From contig CAZAPS010000006.1 of the NCBI GenBank assembly GCA_964487355.1, positions 1 to 63,542 of the forward strand: DNA of 63,542 nucleotides, given 5' to 3'. Positions within the stretch are counted from its first letter, which is position 1; each line of letters begins with the position of its first letter. A model generated the notes under the pieces. The model had not been told where the DNA came from. It worked only from the letters and a program-made list of their open reading frames with translations, and searched no databases. Shown piece by piece: positions 41,198-50,145 of this stretch. The stretch comes from JAXGYX01 sp964487355. GTDB taxonomy: Bacteria > Bacillota > Clostridia > Saccharofermentanales > Fastidiosipilaceae. Position numbers and translations under genes: made by a program.

Positions 41198-42511
41198 TTA
41201 CCTGCCATAACCGACACAATGATATTCCACACCCGCCTCCCTCATCTCCACCGGATCGAAGCAGTTGCGGCCGTCCAACACCAGCGGACGCGACATCTGT
41301 CGTATGAAATCCGTGGCGGTCAATGCCTTGATCTGTGGCCATTCGGTCAGAATGATACAGGCGTCCGCTCCACTCAGCGCCGCTTCCGGCGTATCGTGGT
41401 ATATGATTCTGTCGGCGTCCTGCACTTTTTGCCGCTCCATCAGGGTGGCGAACGCGCGGTTGCTGACCGGATCATAGGCTCGGACCTCAGCTCCGTCCTC
41501 GAGTAAAATCGGCACGTTCACCAGCGAAGGCGCCTCGCGCAAATCATCGGTGCCTGCCTTGAAAGTCAGTCCGAGCACCGCCACTTTGCGGCCACGCAGG
41601 TTGCCCATGACGCGGCGCAGTTGTTTCAACATACGCAGTTTTTGTTGTTCGTTGACTTCGATCGCGGCCTTCACCGTCTTCAATTCATAATCATTCATGA
41701 TCGCGAGCCAATGCAGGGCCTTGGTGTCTTTGGGAAAGCAGCTGCCTCCGTAACCGATGCCGGCGTTCAAAAAACGATCACCGATTCGAGGATCGAGCCC
41801 CATTCCCTTACTCACCTTGCGCACATCGGCGCCCACGATTTCGCAGAGATTGGCGATTTCATTGATATAAGAGATCTTCAAAGCCAGAAAATCATTGCTG
41901 GCGTATTTGATCATCTCAGCGCTGTTGCGGTCACAGGTTAAAAACGGCGCGTCAAAATCCTTGTACAGCTCACGCATGATCTCCAGCGGTTCGTCTTCGT
42001 TCGCGCCCACCACAATTCTGGACGCGCTCAGGGTGTCACGCACGGCGGTGCCCTGAGCCAAAAATTCCGGATTGGAGACCAGGCTGACTTTGACATCCGC
42101 CACCAGACGCTCGTTCAGAAATTCCTCGACTCGATCGTTGGTGCCGATCGGCACCGTGGATTTGATCGCCACCACACAGTCGCGTCGCACCGACTCGGCG
42201 ATCTGTTCGACGACCGCGTAAATATATTGTAAATTGGCCGACCCGTCGCTTTTTTCGGGTGTGCCGACACCAATAAAAATGACTTCGGCGTCCTCATAGG
42301 CCGACGCGTAGTCCGTTGTGTAGGTCAGACGTGAGCGATTCTTGCTCATCAGTTCTTCGAGATCCGCCTCATAAATCGGCGAGCGCCCCGCGCGCAAGGT
42401 CTTGATTTTGTCCTCATCCACGTCGACGCAGGTCACCTCATGACCTTTGTCCGCCAAGCAAACTCCGGTTACCAGACCGACATAGCCGGTGCCGGCCACA
42501 GCTATTTTCAT
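41198..42511 (-). CDS. ugd: UDP-glucose 6-dehydrogenase
   Basis: 437 residues from the ATG behind GAGGTGACGTAT. KIAVAGTGYVGLVTGVCLADKGHEVTCVD binds NAD. FIGVGTPEKSDGSANLQYI, TVPIGTNDRVEEFL, SNPEFLAQGTAVRD and NAGIGYGGSCFPKDTKAL, with the catalytic Cys near residue 256, are diagnostic. The C-terminal VLGLTFKAGTDDLREAPS binds the nucleotide. It makes UDP-glucuronic acid, so the polymer is probably anionic. Related GDP-mannose dehydrogenases share the fold, but the motif wording favours UDP-glucose. Confidence 0.95.
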   Translation of the reverse strand: MKIAVAGTGYVGLVTGVCLADKGHEVTCVDVDEDKIKTLRAGRSPIYEADLEELMSKNRSRLTYTTDYASAYEDAEVIFIGVGTPEKSDGSANLQYIYAVVEQIAESVRRDCVVAIKSTVPIGTNDRVEEFLNERLVADVKVSLVSNPEFLAQGTAVRDTLSASRIVVGANEDEPLEIMRELYKDFDAPFLTCDRNSAEMIKYASNDFLALKISYINEIANLCEIVGADVRKVSKGMGLDPRIGDRFLNAGIGYGGSCFPKDTKALHWLAIMNDYELKTVKAAIEVNEQQKLRMLKQLRRVMGNLRGRKVAVLGLTFKAGTDDLREAPSLVNVPILLEDGAEVRAYDPVSNRAFATLMERQKVQDADRIIYHDTPEAALSGADACIILTEWPQIKALTATDFIRQMSRPLVLDGRNCFDPVEMREAGVEYHCVGYGR

Positions 42512-42528
42512 ATACGTCACCTCATTCG

Positions 42529-43935
42529 TTATTTTATCATATGCAGTCGCAGGTCACCCTCATCATGGATCAGGCCATCTTCACCTACCACCAGCTTGCC
42601 ACTATAGTCTCCCCAGCGAATGATGAACGCCACGAAAGGAAGAATTGACGGCATGGTCAGCATGACCGAGGCCAGGCTGCCGATCGCCAACACAGGGATC
42701 AAAGATAAGCTATATAGATTGCGTCTGCGGAAGGCCTGAACATAGGTATAAAGATAGAAATACAAATAAGCGGCCAGCGCCACGACGCCACCGTGATGAG
42801 CAGCCATGATGACTTGGCTGTCGCCCAAAAACTCTTGTTCGACCTGAACGGGGCCCACACCAAAGATTGGGTGTTGTTTGAAATAGTCAAAGGCGCCGGT
42901 CACAATCCCTTCTTCTTTGATTGGCAGGTCATCGATAAAGGCGACCTGTGGCGCCTCGATGCCGGCGTAGCGGCTGTTCAGCGCCGCCAAAGGATTGGTG
43001 AAGTATTGATAGTAGTAATCTCTGATGTTCATCATGTCTTTTGGCAAGGCGAAATAGACGCCCACATAGACAATCACAAAGACAACCAGCATCAGCGCCC
43101 AGTTGGACAGTTTTTGCCGTCTGTTTTTAGCGAAGAACAAAAGGTAGATCGCCCAGTAGACCATCATCACCGGCACACCAAGCATGAAGAGTTTTGAAAA
43201 AGAAAGAATGCCACCGACGGTCATGACCGCAATCAGTGTCACCGCGCCCCAGCGGATCTTGCGGCTGTTTTGGCGAATGATCCAGGCGGTCAGCAAGACC
43301 ACGGCCATCAGCAAAGTCGAGCCAAACACAACCGGCGAAAAAAAAGTTCCAGAAACGCGGTCATATGAACCACCCGAAATCATCACCAGCAGGGGTTTGA
43401 AGCGGCTCTCACTGACGTAGAAGCGATCCATCATGCGGTAGGCATAGACGACATTCAATTTTTGCAACACCGACACCGCGGTGTTCACGATCACAAAAAT
43501 CAGGATGGAACGAAACATGACTTTCATGACATCTTGTTGCTCCACCCGAAATAGCAGCATCGACAGCGCGATCACCAGCAAAAACACATTGATCTCGCCT
43601 GCGTAGGCGATCTCAAAGGTCTGTAAGCTTGCCGTTCCGTTCAGAAAAAATCCGATAAGATAGGCGACCAGAACCGCGCCCATGCTGACCGCGAACAGTC
43701 GCAAATAATAACTGCGCGGTCTCTTCTCCGGCCTTCTCAGCCAAGAGATAAAGGTAAGAATCACCAGCAGCGCGGTCAGCGGGTAGGAATTGTTGATTTC
43801 CTGCTCGCCAATCACCATCAAAGGCGCGCAGGTCAGATAGACAAACGAGGCGGCGAACGCGCCGCCGAAGTTTTGACCGGCATAAAAAATCAGAATGATG
43901 ATCAGCAAAATCACCAATATCAGGTTATTGACCAT
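42529..43935 (-). CDS. Wzy/O-antigen-ligase-like membrane protein
   Basis: 468 residues, about 12 membrane segments; ATG behind GGAAGAGGTGCTTT. LSFSKLFMLGVPVMMVYWAIY corresponds to the family's inner signature and is followed by a large outer loop (about 300-385) containing FDYFKQHPIFGVGPVQVEQEF, where the G-x-G-P turn is typical, and a late AAHHGGVVALAAYLYFYLY with the conserved His pair. Such proteins polymerise repeat units. The 25804 gene encodes a second one of different build, so one may act as polymerase and the other as ligase or serve another glycan. Confidence 0.82.
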   Translation of the reverse strand: MVNNLILVILLIIILIFYAGQNFGGAFAASFVYLTCAPLMVIGEQEINNSYPLTALLVILTFISWLRRPEKRPRSYYLRLFAVSMGAVLVAYLIGFFLNGTASLQTFEIAYAGEINVFLLVIALSMLLFRVEQQDVMKVMFRSILIFVIVNTAVSVLQKLNVVYAYRMMDRFYVSESRFKPLLVMISGGSYDRVSGTFFSPVVFGSTLLMAVVLLTAWIIRQNSRKIRWGAVTLIAVMTVGGILSFSKLFMLGVPVMMVYWAIYLLFFAKNRRQKLSNWALMLVVFVIVYVGVYFALPKDMMNIRDYYYQYFTNPLAALNSRYAGIEAPQVAFIDDLPIKEEGIVTGAFDYFKQHPIFGVGPVQVEQEFLGDSQVIMAAHHGGVVALAAYLYFYLYTYVQAFRRRNLYSLSLIPVLAIGSLASVMLTMPSILPFVAFIIRWGDYSGKLVVGEDGLIHDEGDLRLHMIK

Positions 43936-43988
43936 AAAGCACCTCTTCCATATTTATGTAAAAGATTCAGCCCATATGTATGTCCTTA

Positions 43989-43997
43989 ATTATAACA
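43989..43997 (-). promoter_or_regulatory. Extended -10 promoter ahead of the Wzy-like gene
   Basis: TGTTATAAT on the minus strand (43997-43989) is a perfect extended -10, about 53 bases before the start codon. The -35 is poor. It follows the hairpin at 44072-44097. Confidence 0.55.
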
Positions 43998-44064
43998 GTA
44001 GAAAAGCTCACAGGGTTGAACCGTTGTGAAAGATCACCCCGCTTGAATTGGACAAGCTTAAAAA

Positions 44065-44097
44065 GATATATCGCTTTAGAGCGAGTCATATAAAGCG
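44065..44097 (-). terminator. Hairpin over the stop codon of the GT4 gene, possible terminator
   Basis: CGCTTTA and TAAAGCG arms (44097-44091 and 44078-44072) form a 7-bp stem with a 12-nt loop. The stop codon is in the second arm, and ATATATCTTTTT follows. Together with the promoter just downstream this may split the cluster into two transcripts. Confidence 0.45.
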
Positions 44098-45230
44098 CGG
44101 TGTCGCTCGGCACAGACCACGATGCTGTACTTGGAAGCTGTGACAGCCGCCGCCCGGCCAAGTCGGGCGCGTCGCTTTGGTTCGCTCATCAGCCGCCGGA
44201 CGCTGTCGGCGAACGCTTCGGCGTCCCCAATGTCACTGACACAGGCGCTTTCTCCGTCGCGCAACAGATCTTTGGCGCCGGAAACGGCGGTCGTCACGAT
44301 CGGCAGAGCCGACGCCATCGCTTCCAGCAGCGAGATCGACATCCCCTCGTAGTCCGAGCTCATCAAATAAATATCGGCGTCTTTCAGCTCGCGCGCCATC
44401 CTGTCGGTCGTGCCGGGTAGTCTGACGAAATCACGCAAACCGCGCTGATCAATGAATTTCTCCAGGTTGGCCCGCAACTCGCCCTCGCCAAAAATGGTCA
44501 AAACAGGTGGTTCGCGGCCATCTTGCCCACACCATTCGACGATCCGGGCAAACGCCTCCAACATCATGCGGTGATTTTTCGCCTCGGCCAATCGTCCGGC
44601 GGCCACCAACGACCGCACCTCTCCGGAGTAGTCTCGATCCTCCACGGTGAATGGTTTCAGAGGGATACCGTTGGCGATCAGCGCCAACTTGTGCTCGGGC
44701 ACATAACGCGCCGTTTGCTTTTTAATCGCCTCTGAAATACAGACAAACCGTCGGCAGCGATGGCGAAAAAAGTGGCGCAACAGCGCGACGCGGCGAATGC
44801 GATCGCTATGCATAGTTTGCACAATCGGGATTCGGGTGCCAACCAGGGCGGCGCAGGTGTGAAAGGATATCTCCTCCAAATGCGTGTGCACAACAGCCGG
44901 CTTCACCCGGCGAGCCAAGGCGCGGATCCGCTTCCAGGTGCGCGGATAATCTTTGTTCGCCCGCTTGTCGATGGCCCGCACGGTCACGCCGCCGGTTTCG
45001 AGCTCGCGTGTGAAGATCTCCTCGGCGCGCGCGGCCTTAGGGTCGCCCGGATGGATTTCGGCGGCGCGGTAAAACCGCCACACCTCCACTTCGCTACCCT
45101 GAGCGACAAGTTCGATGGCAAGGTCGCGCATGACTGATTCGGCTCCCGCCGAGGCGAATTCTCCAATGACATGGACGATCGGTCCATTTGGATCATGATA
45201 TTTATGGTTCAAGCGTTCACGCCTCTTCAT
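44076..45230 (-). CDS. Glycosyltransferase family 4
   Basis: 384 residues; it overlaps the preceding gene by 14 bases, with AAGGTGACAA ahead of the ATG. IVHVIGEFASAGAESVMRDLAIELVAQGSEVEVW is the acceptor-domain loop. PAVVHTHLEEISFHTCAAL, then SLVAAGRLAEAKNHRMMLEAFARI, LTIFGEGELRANLEKFI and MSSDYEGMSISLLEAMASALPIVTTAVSGAKDLL, with E-x7-E, make a standard GT4. Overlap with the upstream transferase suggests translational coupling and successive action. Donor unknown. Confidence 0.9.
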   Translation of the reverse strand: MKRRERLNHKYHDPNGPIVHVIGEFASAGAESVMRDLAIELVAQGSEVEVWRFYRAAEIHPGDPKAARAEEIFTRELETGGVTVRAIDKRANKDYPRTWKRIRALARRVKPAVVHTHLEEISFHTCAALVGTRIPIVQTMHSDRIRRVALLRHFFRHRCRRFVCISEAIKKQTARYVPEHKLALIANGIPLKPFTVEDRDYSGEVRSLVAAGRLAEAKNHRMMLEAFARIVEWCGQDGREPPVLTIFGEGELRANLEKFIDQRGLRDFVRLPGTTDRMARELKDADIYLMSSDYEGMSISLLEAMASALPIVTTAVSGAKDLLRDGESACVSDIGDAEAFADSVRRLMSEPKRRARLGRAAAVTASKYSIVVCAERHRALYDSL

Positions 45231-46689
45231 TTGTCACCTTCTCTTTGTCTTTCAAATCAGCGACAACTTCTTTGGACCCCACATCTTTTGACACAGTCGT
45301 GTCCCCCACTTTCGCACTCTCGAAGGGTACGTTCTGAAGGGACGCTCTACCACTCAGCATCTCGGCGAACTGGCGATAGTTCAGCTCCGCCCGGCAGAGA
45401 CGATCCCAGCGCAGCCGCGCGCGGCTGCCCAGTTCTTTGTGTTCGTCGGCCGACAGTTTGGCGAACAATGCTAGGTCGGCGGCGATCCGCCCGGCGGTCA
45501 CGTCGCGGTTCCAAAGTTTGCCGACTTCCCCGGCTCCGGTAATCTCCGCGGTGCCTCCAACATCGGTGGCGTAGATCGGCAACGAGGCCGACATCGCCTC
45601 CATGATCGAGACCGGCACGCCCTCGCTGTAACTGGTGTTTACAAACAGTTCAGGTCCCGCCTCTTGATAATAGGACAAGATGAACGAACGCGAGCGTGTG
45701 CCCAGGAGATTGACTTCCATAAAAGCCAAATCGTCGGCGACCCGCTGTTCGAGCGCCTTGAAATCGGTATCTTTCTCCGCGGCGCCAAAATGAGTCCAGC
45801 GCCATTTTTGCTTGGAGCGACCACGCAGTGAGGCCAACGCGTCGACCAGCAGGTCAACACGTTTCACCGGACGAATCCAGGCACAGGTGACCAGCTCGAT
45901 CACGGTTTCGTCCCGATCGCGTTTGGCCAGCAGCTGATCCAACTCTTGCCGCTCGGCAGACGTCAGTTCGGCTCTCAGCCTCTCCGGCGGCGGCATGCCC
46001 AGGCGCGCCAGCCATACCGATGGCCGATCCTTGTCTTGCGGCTCCCGCCTCCAGGTCTCTTCCAAATGGCGAACACCATCGATTGAGCAGGGGAAAATCC
46101 CGTCCAGCCGACGCAAAAACAGCTGCCGATAGGGCAGATACCCTCGGTCATCGGCATGTTCATATAGATCATATCCATGGGCGCGGGAAAAAAGCGCGAG
46201 CTCTTTGTCGGGGTAGCGGGCGGCGGTCCGGTCGGCGACCCGCAGCATCGTCAGACAGGAGACATAGAGCCAATAACTGTAGAAAGTCACCTTGTCATAC
46301 GGACGCAACAGGGGTTCGAGCACTCGCCAAATATCATTTGACGCCTGTGCGGCCCGACCTTCAAAATACTGTAAAAACACTTTATTTTTGATGCCTTCGG
46401 CTTTTTCTTTTCGTTCTCTCATAAAATAAGACGCGCGTTTAAATGTCGCGCCGGATAAATAGGCGATGTCACGCAGCCGCCCGCCAATCCGCCCCCTCTG
46501 ATTAGTCAGATAGGTGACACAGTTTTGGGGCAGCCGTGGGTTCGGCTGAGACAGCGAGCCGACCGCGTTGACCGGGAAAATCAGCACATCATCAAATCTG
46601 GTTGCTGTGTAAGGCAATTCTTCGTGGATGAAGCCATCCATTGTCCCGGCCGGAAAAGTGGCGGTGAAAATGACGAGGCAATGACTCAT
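45217..46689 (-). CDS. Glycosyltransferase family 4 with charged C-terminal tail
   Basis: 490 residues from ATG (TTG-ATG pair behind AAAGGAATATT). The donor domain is clear: VIELVTCAWIRPVKRVDLLVDAL, WTHFGAAEKDTDFKALEQR and ELFVNTSYSEGVPVSIMEAMSASLPIYATDVGGTAEI. The N-terminal half (ATFPAGTMDGFIHEELPYTA) is diverged and longer than usual. Residues 448-490 form an extra tail rich in Lys, Asp, Glu and Val with no fold motif, perhaps for contact with the next enzyme. Donor and acceptor unknown. Confidence 0.85.
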   Translation of the reverse strand: MSHCLVIFTATFPAGTMDGFIHEELPYTATRFDDVLIFPVNAVGSLSQPNPRLPQNCVTYLTNQRGRIGGRLRDIAYLSGATFKRASYFMRERKEKAEGIKNKVFLQYFEGRAAQASNDIWRVLEPLLRPYDKVTFYSYWLYVSCLTMLRVADRTAARYPDKELALFSRAHGYDLYEHADDRGYLPYRQLFLRRLDGIFPCSIDGVRHLEETWRREPQDKDRPSVWLARLGMPPPERLRAELTSAERQELDQLLAKRDRDETVIELVTCAWIRPVKRVDLLVDALASLRGRSKQKWRWTHFGAAEKDTDFKALEQRVADDLAFMEVNLLGTRSRSFILSYYQEAGPELFVNTSYSEGVPVSIMEAMSASLPIYATDVGGTAEITGAGEVGKLWNRDVTAGRIAADLALFAKLSADEHKELGSRARLRWDRLCRAELNYRQFAEMLSGRASLQNVPFESAKVGDTTVSKDVGSKEVVADLKDKEKVTNEEA

Positions 46690-46710
46690 CAAATATTCCT
46701 TTCTTAGCGC

Positions 46711-48165
46711 TTATGAGGTCGGTTTGATTTTGCGTATAAAAACCCAAAGCACCGCTTTGATTTCTTTACGAAGCACAATCATCGTGACGATCACGCTGAT
46801 GACAAGCAGGGCGATCGACGGCCAGCGGGTGGGAAATTGATAGAACAAAACGGTGTTCAGCGTGATGCCGCCCACACTGTAAAACAAAGTGCGTTTTGGC
46901 AGCACGACGCGGACCGATCGTTGAATTTGTTGATAGCGATAGATAAAGGTCGCCAAAAAGCCAAGGAAGAGCGCGATGTTGGCGGCCTGCAGGCCAAGGC
47001 GAGGCAAAAGCGCCATGATCGCGAGCACATTGACCACCGCGCCGATGACTGTGGAATAAAACAACTGATCGTTTTTCTTTTCGGCGCTATAGATATGCCC
47101 CATGAAATTCGACATCGCGGAAATCGCCACAGCGATGATCGACATCGGAATCAACTGCAAAGCCACACCATAGGTTTGATTGTTGATCAAAAAATTAAAC
47201 AACAGGCGACTGAAGGGAATCAACACATAGACACCGACGCCCAGCAGTTTGACGTAGTTGCGCAAAGTGTCCGAAAAATAGACGCTGCGGTGATCATCGG
47301 AGCTCATCGAGAAAGCCGTCTCCTGCCAGGCGAGCGAAAACACCGAGATGAAAATGTTCACAATCATCGACATTTTGTTCGCCGCCGCCAGCAGGCCCAG
47401 CGCGTTGTTGCCCTGCTGGCGTTGGATGTAAAATTCGTTGAATCGAGTCAGCGCGACATAGGCGGTCGCGTTGATCGAAAGTGGAAATGAGAAACGCAGC
47501 AGTGTTTTGATGAAGGTAAAATCAATCTGGGATCTTCGTATCTTGCGAAGCTGCCCGGTGTTGAGCTCATAAATCAAAATGGACACCGCTGACGCCAACG
47601 ACGGCGACAAGATCATCGCGACCGGTCCCATTTTGAACACCGTTAAAAAAATGATCTGACTGATGCCCAGCACCAGCGAGGAGATCACACCGGTCACCGC
47701 GAAGAGTTTGTTGCGACCCATGCCTCTCGCTGTGAACTGGAATAAATAGTCCAGCAGATACAGCACACCCATGGCCGTCAATTCGGCGAAATACGCCGAG
47801 TTTTGACTGTCGTTCAAAAAATAGGTCGCGCCGATGAACAAGGGCAGCAAAATAAACGAGGCGAACAGCGAGTTGGTAAACACCTTGTGTTTGTCCTGAT
47901 CGTCCTCTCGATCATACATGAATCGCAGCGCGCCCGACCAGATCTCAAAAAAGCAAATTGAGACAAGTTGCGGCAAGGTGGAGGCGAGAAGGTTGACCGG
48001 TCCAAAGACCTCCGGCAGCATAGCTCCGGTCTGCAGGCGGGTCAAAAAGAAGGTGATCAGTTTGGAGGCGATGTTGCCCAAAAAGTAGATGGCCACCCGA
48101 TAGACAAGCGCGCGATTTCTTTTGCGGTTGTTTTGCAGGTCAACCGTGGGCTTTGGATTCGTCAT
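46711..48165 (-). CDS. Wzx-like polysaccharide flippase (MOP superfamily)
   Basis: 484 residues from the ATG behind AAGGTGGGACGGTTT, overlapping the LicD gene by 26 bases. About 14 hydrophobic segments; RVAIYFLGNIASKLITFFLTRLQTG, TARGMGRNKLFAVTGVIS and FSFPLSINATAYVALTRFNEFYI are typical of PST/MATE-type exporters. It should flip the lipid-linked repeat made by the surrounding enzymes. It is only weakly similar to the 11587 flippase, so the two probably have different cargo or origin. Confidence 0.9.
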   Translation of the reverse strand: MTNPKPTVDLQNNRKRNRALVYRVAIYFLGNIASKLITFFLTRLQTGAMLPEVFGPVNLLASTLPQLVSICFFEIWSGALRFMYDREDDQDKHKVFTNSLFASFILLPLFIGATYFLNDSQNSAYFAELTAMGVLYLLDYLFQFTARGMGRNKLFAVTGVISSLVLGISQIIFLTVFKMGPVAMILSPSLASAVSILIYELNTGQLRKIRRSQIDFTFIKTLLRFSFPLSINATAYVALTRFNEFYIQRQQGNNALGLLAAANKMSMIVNIFISVFSLAWQETAFSMSSDDHRSVYFSDTLRNYVKLLGVGVYVLIPFSRLLFNFLINNQTYGVALQLIPMSIIAVAISAMSNFMGHIYSAEKKNDQLFYSTVIGAVVNVLAIMALLPRLGLQAANIALFLGFLATFIYRYQQIQRSVRVVLPKRTLFYSVGGITLNTVLFYQFPTRWPSIALLVISVIVTMIVLRKEIKAVLWVFIRKIKPTS

Positions 48166-49081
48166 AAACCGTCCCACCTTCACTTTCCTTGAATCGATCC
48201 CGTTCTACCGCCGGCAGATAGCACGCCAATTCATCTGACCAGTGGTCCTCATCGATGGAAAACGCGCGCAATCGATGACCCACGCGCGCGGACTTGGGCG
48301 GCAGACTCATGTAGTCGCCAAACAAGGCACGCAGTTGCACATCTGTTTGAGCGGGGGCCATCACTTGATAACCACAAAAATCGATCTGTCGCGCCGGCCT
48401 CAGCTGATCGCGTTCTAAAAAAGATGAATCGTAATCCGCCGCCGAAGCCGGAAAGGCGATCACCCACCGACTGGACGCGTCTTCGCAAGACGTCATGATC
48501 TCCCGCCGCTTGGTTAGCAATGTCGGAATATCCCTAAGAGCATGAGCGGCCAGAGCGGCGTTTACAAATAAACGGTCGGAGCGATATCCTTCGACCTTGT
48601 AGCGATACGCCAAATTGTGGCGAATGAATCGGTTTTTCAGCCGTTTCGCCTCCCTTTCGTCCTCAGGCACGTTGTCCAGCGGAAAAATATCGATGAACAC
48701 GCCCTGGTTTTGTTGGGCGTCCGGCGCGGTCACCGCCTCTTCAAAAAGAGTGCGCAAGCAACGAACTTTCGCGTACGGGAATGTCGCGCCGGCGTCATTT
48801 TCCGCGGTCTGCACGACATAACGATGCTGATCCAGCTCGGTTTCCAGCAGCGCCAGCAGATTGTCGTAATCTTCACGGAGCACGCCGATATCAATGTCGT
48901 CGTCCCAGGGGATGAAGCCGCCATGCCGCACCGCTCCCAACAGGGTACCGAAAATCAGAAAATACTCTATCTCATGGGCGCGGCAAACCCGGTCCACTTC
49001 CAGCAACGCGGATAATTGCAGCGCGTGCACCTGAGCCAGTGACTTACTGTCCGCCTTCAATATGAAATGATCGTCTCCCAA
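48140..49081 (-). CDS. LicD-family phosphotransferase
   Basis: 313 residues; TTG start seven bases behind GTGAGG. EYFLIFGTLLGAVRHGGFIPWDDDIDIGVLREDYDNLL is the LicD core, with Asp60-Asp62 and Asp64 as the metal-binding residues of a nucleotidyltransferase fold. VFIDIFPLDNVPEDE follows as usual. LicD proteins move phosphocholine or another phospho-substituent onto sugars of teichoic acids or capsules; some use glycerol or ribitol phosphate. No choline uptake or activation genes are in the window, so the group moved is unknown. It follows a degenerate copy by nine bases. Confidence 0.92.
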   Translation of the reverse strand: MGDDHFILKADSKSLAQVHALQLSALLEVDRVCRAHEIEYFLIFGTLLGAVRHGGFIPWDDDIDIGVLREDYDNLLALLETELDQHRYVVQTAENDAGATFPYAKVRCLRTLFEEAVTAPDAQQNQGVFIDIFPLDNVPEDEREAKRLKNRFIRHNLAYRYKVEGYRSDRLFVNAALAAHALRDIPTLLTKRREIMTSCEDASSRWVIAFPASAADYDSSFLERDQLRPARQIDFCGYQVMAPAQTDVQLRALFGDYMSLPPKSARVGHRLRAFSIDEDHWSDELACYLPAVERDRFKESEGGTVYDESKAHG

Positions 49082-49090
49082 AATGACGCC

Positions 49091-49855
49091 TCACTTTCCG
49101 GTCTTTTTGAAATCACTTGGCATTTGAAACACCGCTCCGCGAGGAGGATGTTGTTCAAGATTGTCCAACCAGTCCCGCGCGGCGGCGATCAACTCATCTC
49201 GTTCCGCCTGTTCATGGTCGGCGCGCAGATGTTCCCCCAATCCGGTGTCCAGCCAGCGGCGATCGATATCATCGGGAAAGGTCGGATAGATCACACCCAC
49301 TTGACGAGGACCCGGTCTCGCTTCAATCTTTCTGGCCTGCATGGCGGCGTTTCGCTCGTTGAGCAGCTGCACCGCAGATCTGCCAATCCCACTCTCGTCC
49401 GTCAAATCTAACAGACCGTAGAATTCCAGTATTTTATTTTGCACGGTCAGGTATTTATTGTACTGAACCTTGCGGGTGATCTTGCCGCTCGAGACGGCGT
49501 CAATCGCGTAGATATTGACATATAGACCCTGATGCATCGGAAGCGGCTCAGTTTCGCTAAATTCAAAGCGACTGCCATTCAGGCAGATCCGCGCGTGTGG
49601 AAACGGCAGATCCAGCTCGATCCATGGTATCTGAATATAATACAAAAAACGATTGATCTCATCCGGCAAAACGTCCAACAAGCGTTCCAGATCCGGGCGC
49701 CACAAGGCAAGACCGAATTCATCGCCTTCGCGCGAGCCTCGCAGGTCAGCATAAAGATAGGACAGCTCATGTTTCGCGCACACGGCCTCCACCGTGCGCA
49801 GCATTTCGTCCCAGGCGTCGGCGAATGTGGATTGTTCCATCATAGCATCACTCAT
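49091..49855 (-). CDS. Degenerate LicD-like protein without the catalytic Asp cluster
   Basis: 254 residues; ATG behind AAGGATGTATAT. On its own it is hard to name, but its frame follows the neighbouring LicD. LSYLYADLRGSREGDEFGLALWRPDLERLL stands where LicD has EYFLIFGTLLGAVRHGG and the WDDDIDI block, and FPHARICLNGSRFEF with QGLYVNIYAID stands where LicD has FPYAKVRCLRTLFEE with QGVFIDIFPLD. The Asp triad and about ten core residues are gone. It is probably a non-catalytic partner or substrate-binding subunit of the active enzyme, encoded nine bases away. It is the first gene of the polysaccharide run. Confidence 0.72.
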   Translation of the reverse strand: MSDAMMEQSTFADAWDEMLRTVEAVCAKHELSYLYADLRGSREGDEFGLALWRPDLERLLDVLPDEINRFLYYIQIPWIELDLPFPHARICLNGSRFEFSETEPLPMHQGLYVNIYAIDAVSSGKITRKVQYNKYLTVQNKILEFYGLLDLTDESGIGRSAVQLLNERNAAMQARKIEARPGPRQVGVIYPTFPDDIDRRWLDTGLGEHLRADHEQAERDELIAAARDWLDNLEQHPPRGAVFQMPSDFKKTGK

Positions 49856-49951
49856 ATATACATCCTTGTAGTATGCGCATCCCTGAATTAAAAAACCAAG
49901 GTTTGGCGGTTTGGATTTTGGGCGCCGATCGGTGTCCCTTCCTGGTTGTCA

Positions 49952-49960
49952 ATCATATCA
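49952..49960 (-). promoter_or_regulatory. Possible extended -10 promoter of the polysaccharide run
   Basis: TGATATGAT on the minus strand (49960-49952) is an extended -10 with 5 of 6 matches. No -35 is seen, because the region upstream is the 26-bp repeat. About 95 bases lie between it and the first start codon. A second weak candidate is CATACT closer to the gene. Confidence 0.3.
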
Positions 49961-49967
49961 CGTGCGC

Positions 49968-50145
49968 GTCAGTCGCGCGGCGGCACCGGGAGGGTCAGTC
50001 GCGNNNNNNNNNNNNNNNNNNNNNNNNNNNNNNNNNNNNNNNNNNNNNNNNNNNNNNNNNNNNNNNNNNNNNNNNNNNNNNNNNNNNNNNNNNNNNNNNN
50101 NNNGGGAGGGTCAGTCGCGTGGCGGCACCGGAAAGGTCAATTGTG
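49968..50145. repeat. 26-bp tandem repeat interrupted by a 100-N assembly gap
   Basis: The 10-mer GTCAGTCGCG recurs with a period of 26 bases: at 49968 and 49994 before the gap (50004-50103, exactly 100 N), at 50110 after it, and in a degraded form (GTCAATTGTG) at 50136. Each unit also holds GGCGGCACCGG. The LCP stop codon lies in the unit at 50110. The exact 100 N is a scaffolding placeholder, so the true copy number is unknown. Confidence 0.92.

Noticed and set aside
49900..49925. Terminator between the LCP gene and the LicD-like gene (AAACC/GGTTT followed by T-run)
   Set aside because: The stem has only 5 bp of weak composition; read-through cannot be excluded and the gap in the sequence hides the upstream part.
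49856..50003. JUMPstart/ops element ahead of the polysaccharide run
   Set aside because: No GGCGGTAGC-type sequence is present; the GC-rich stretch is the 26-bp tandem repeat.
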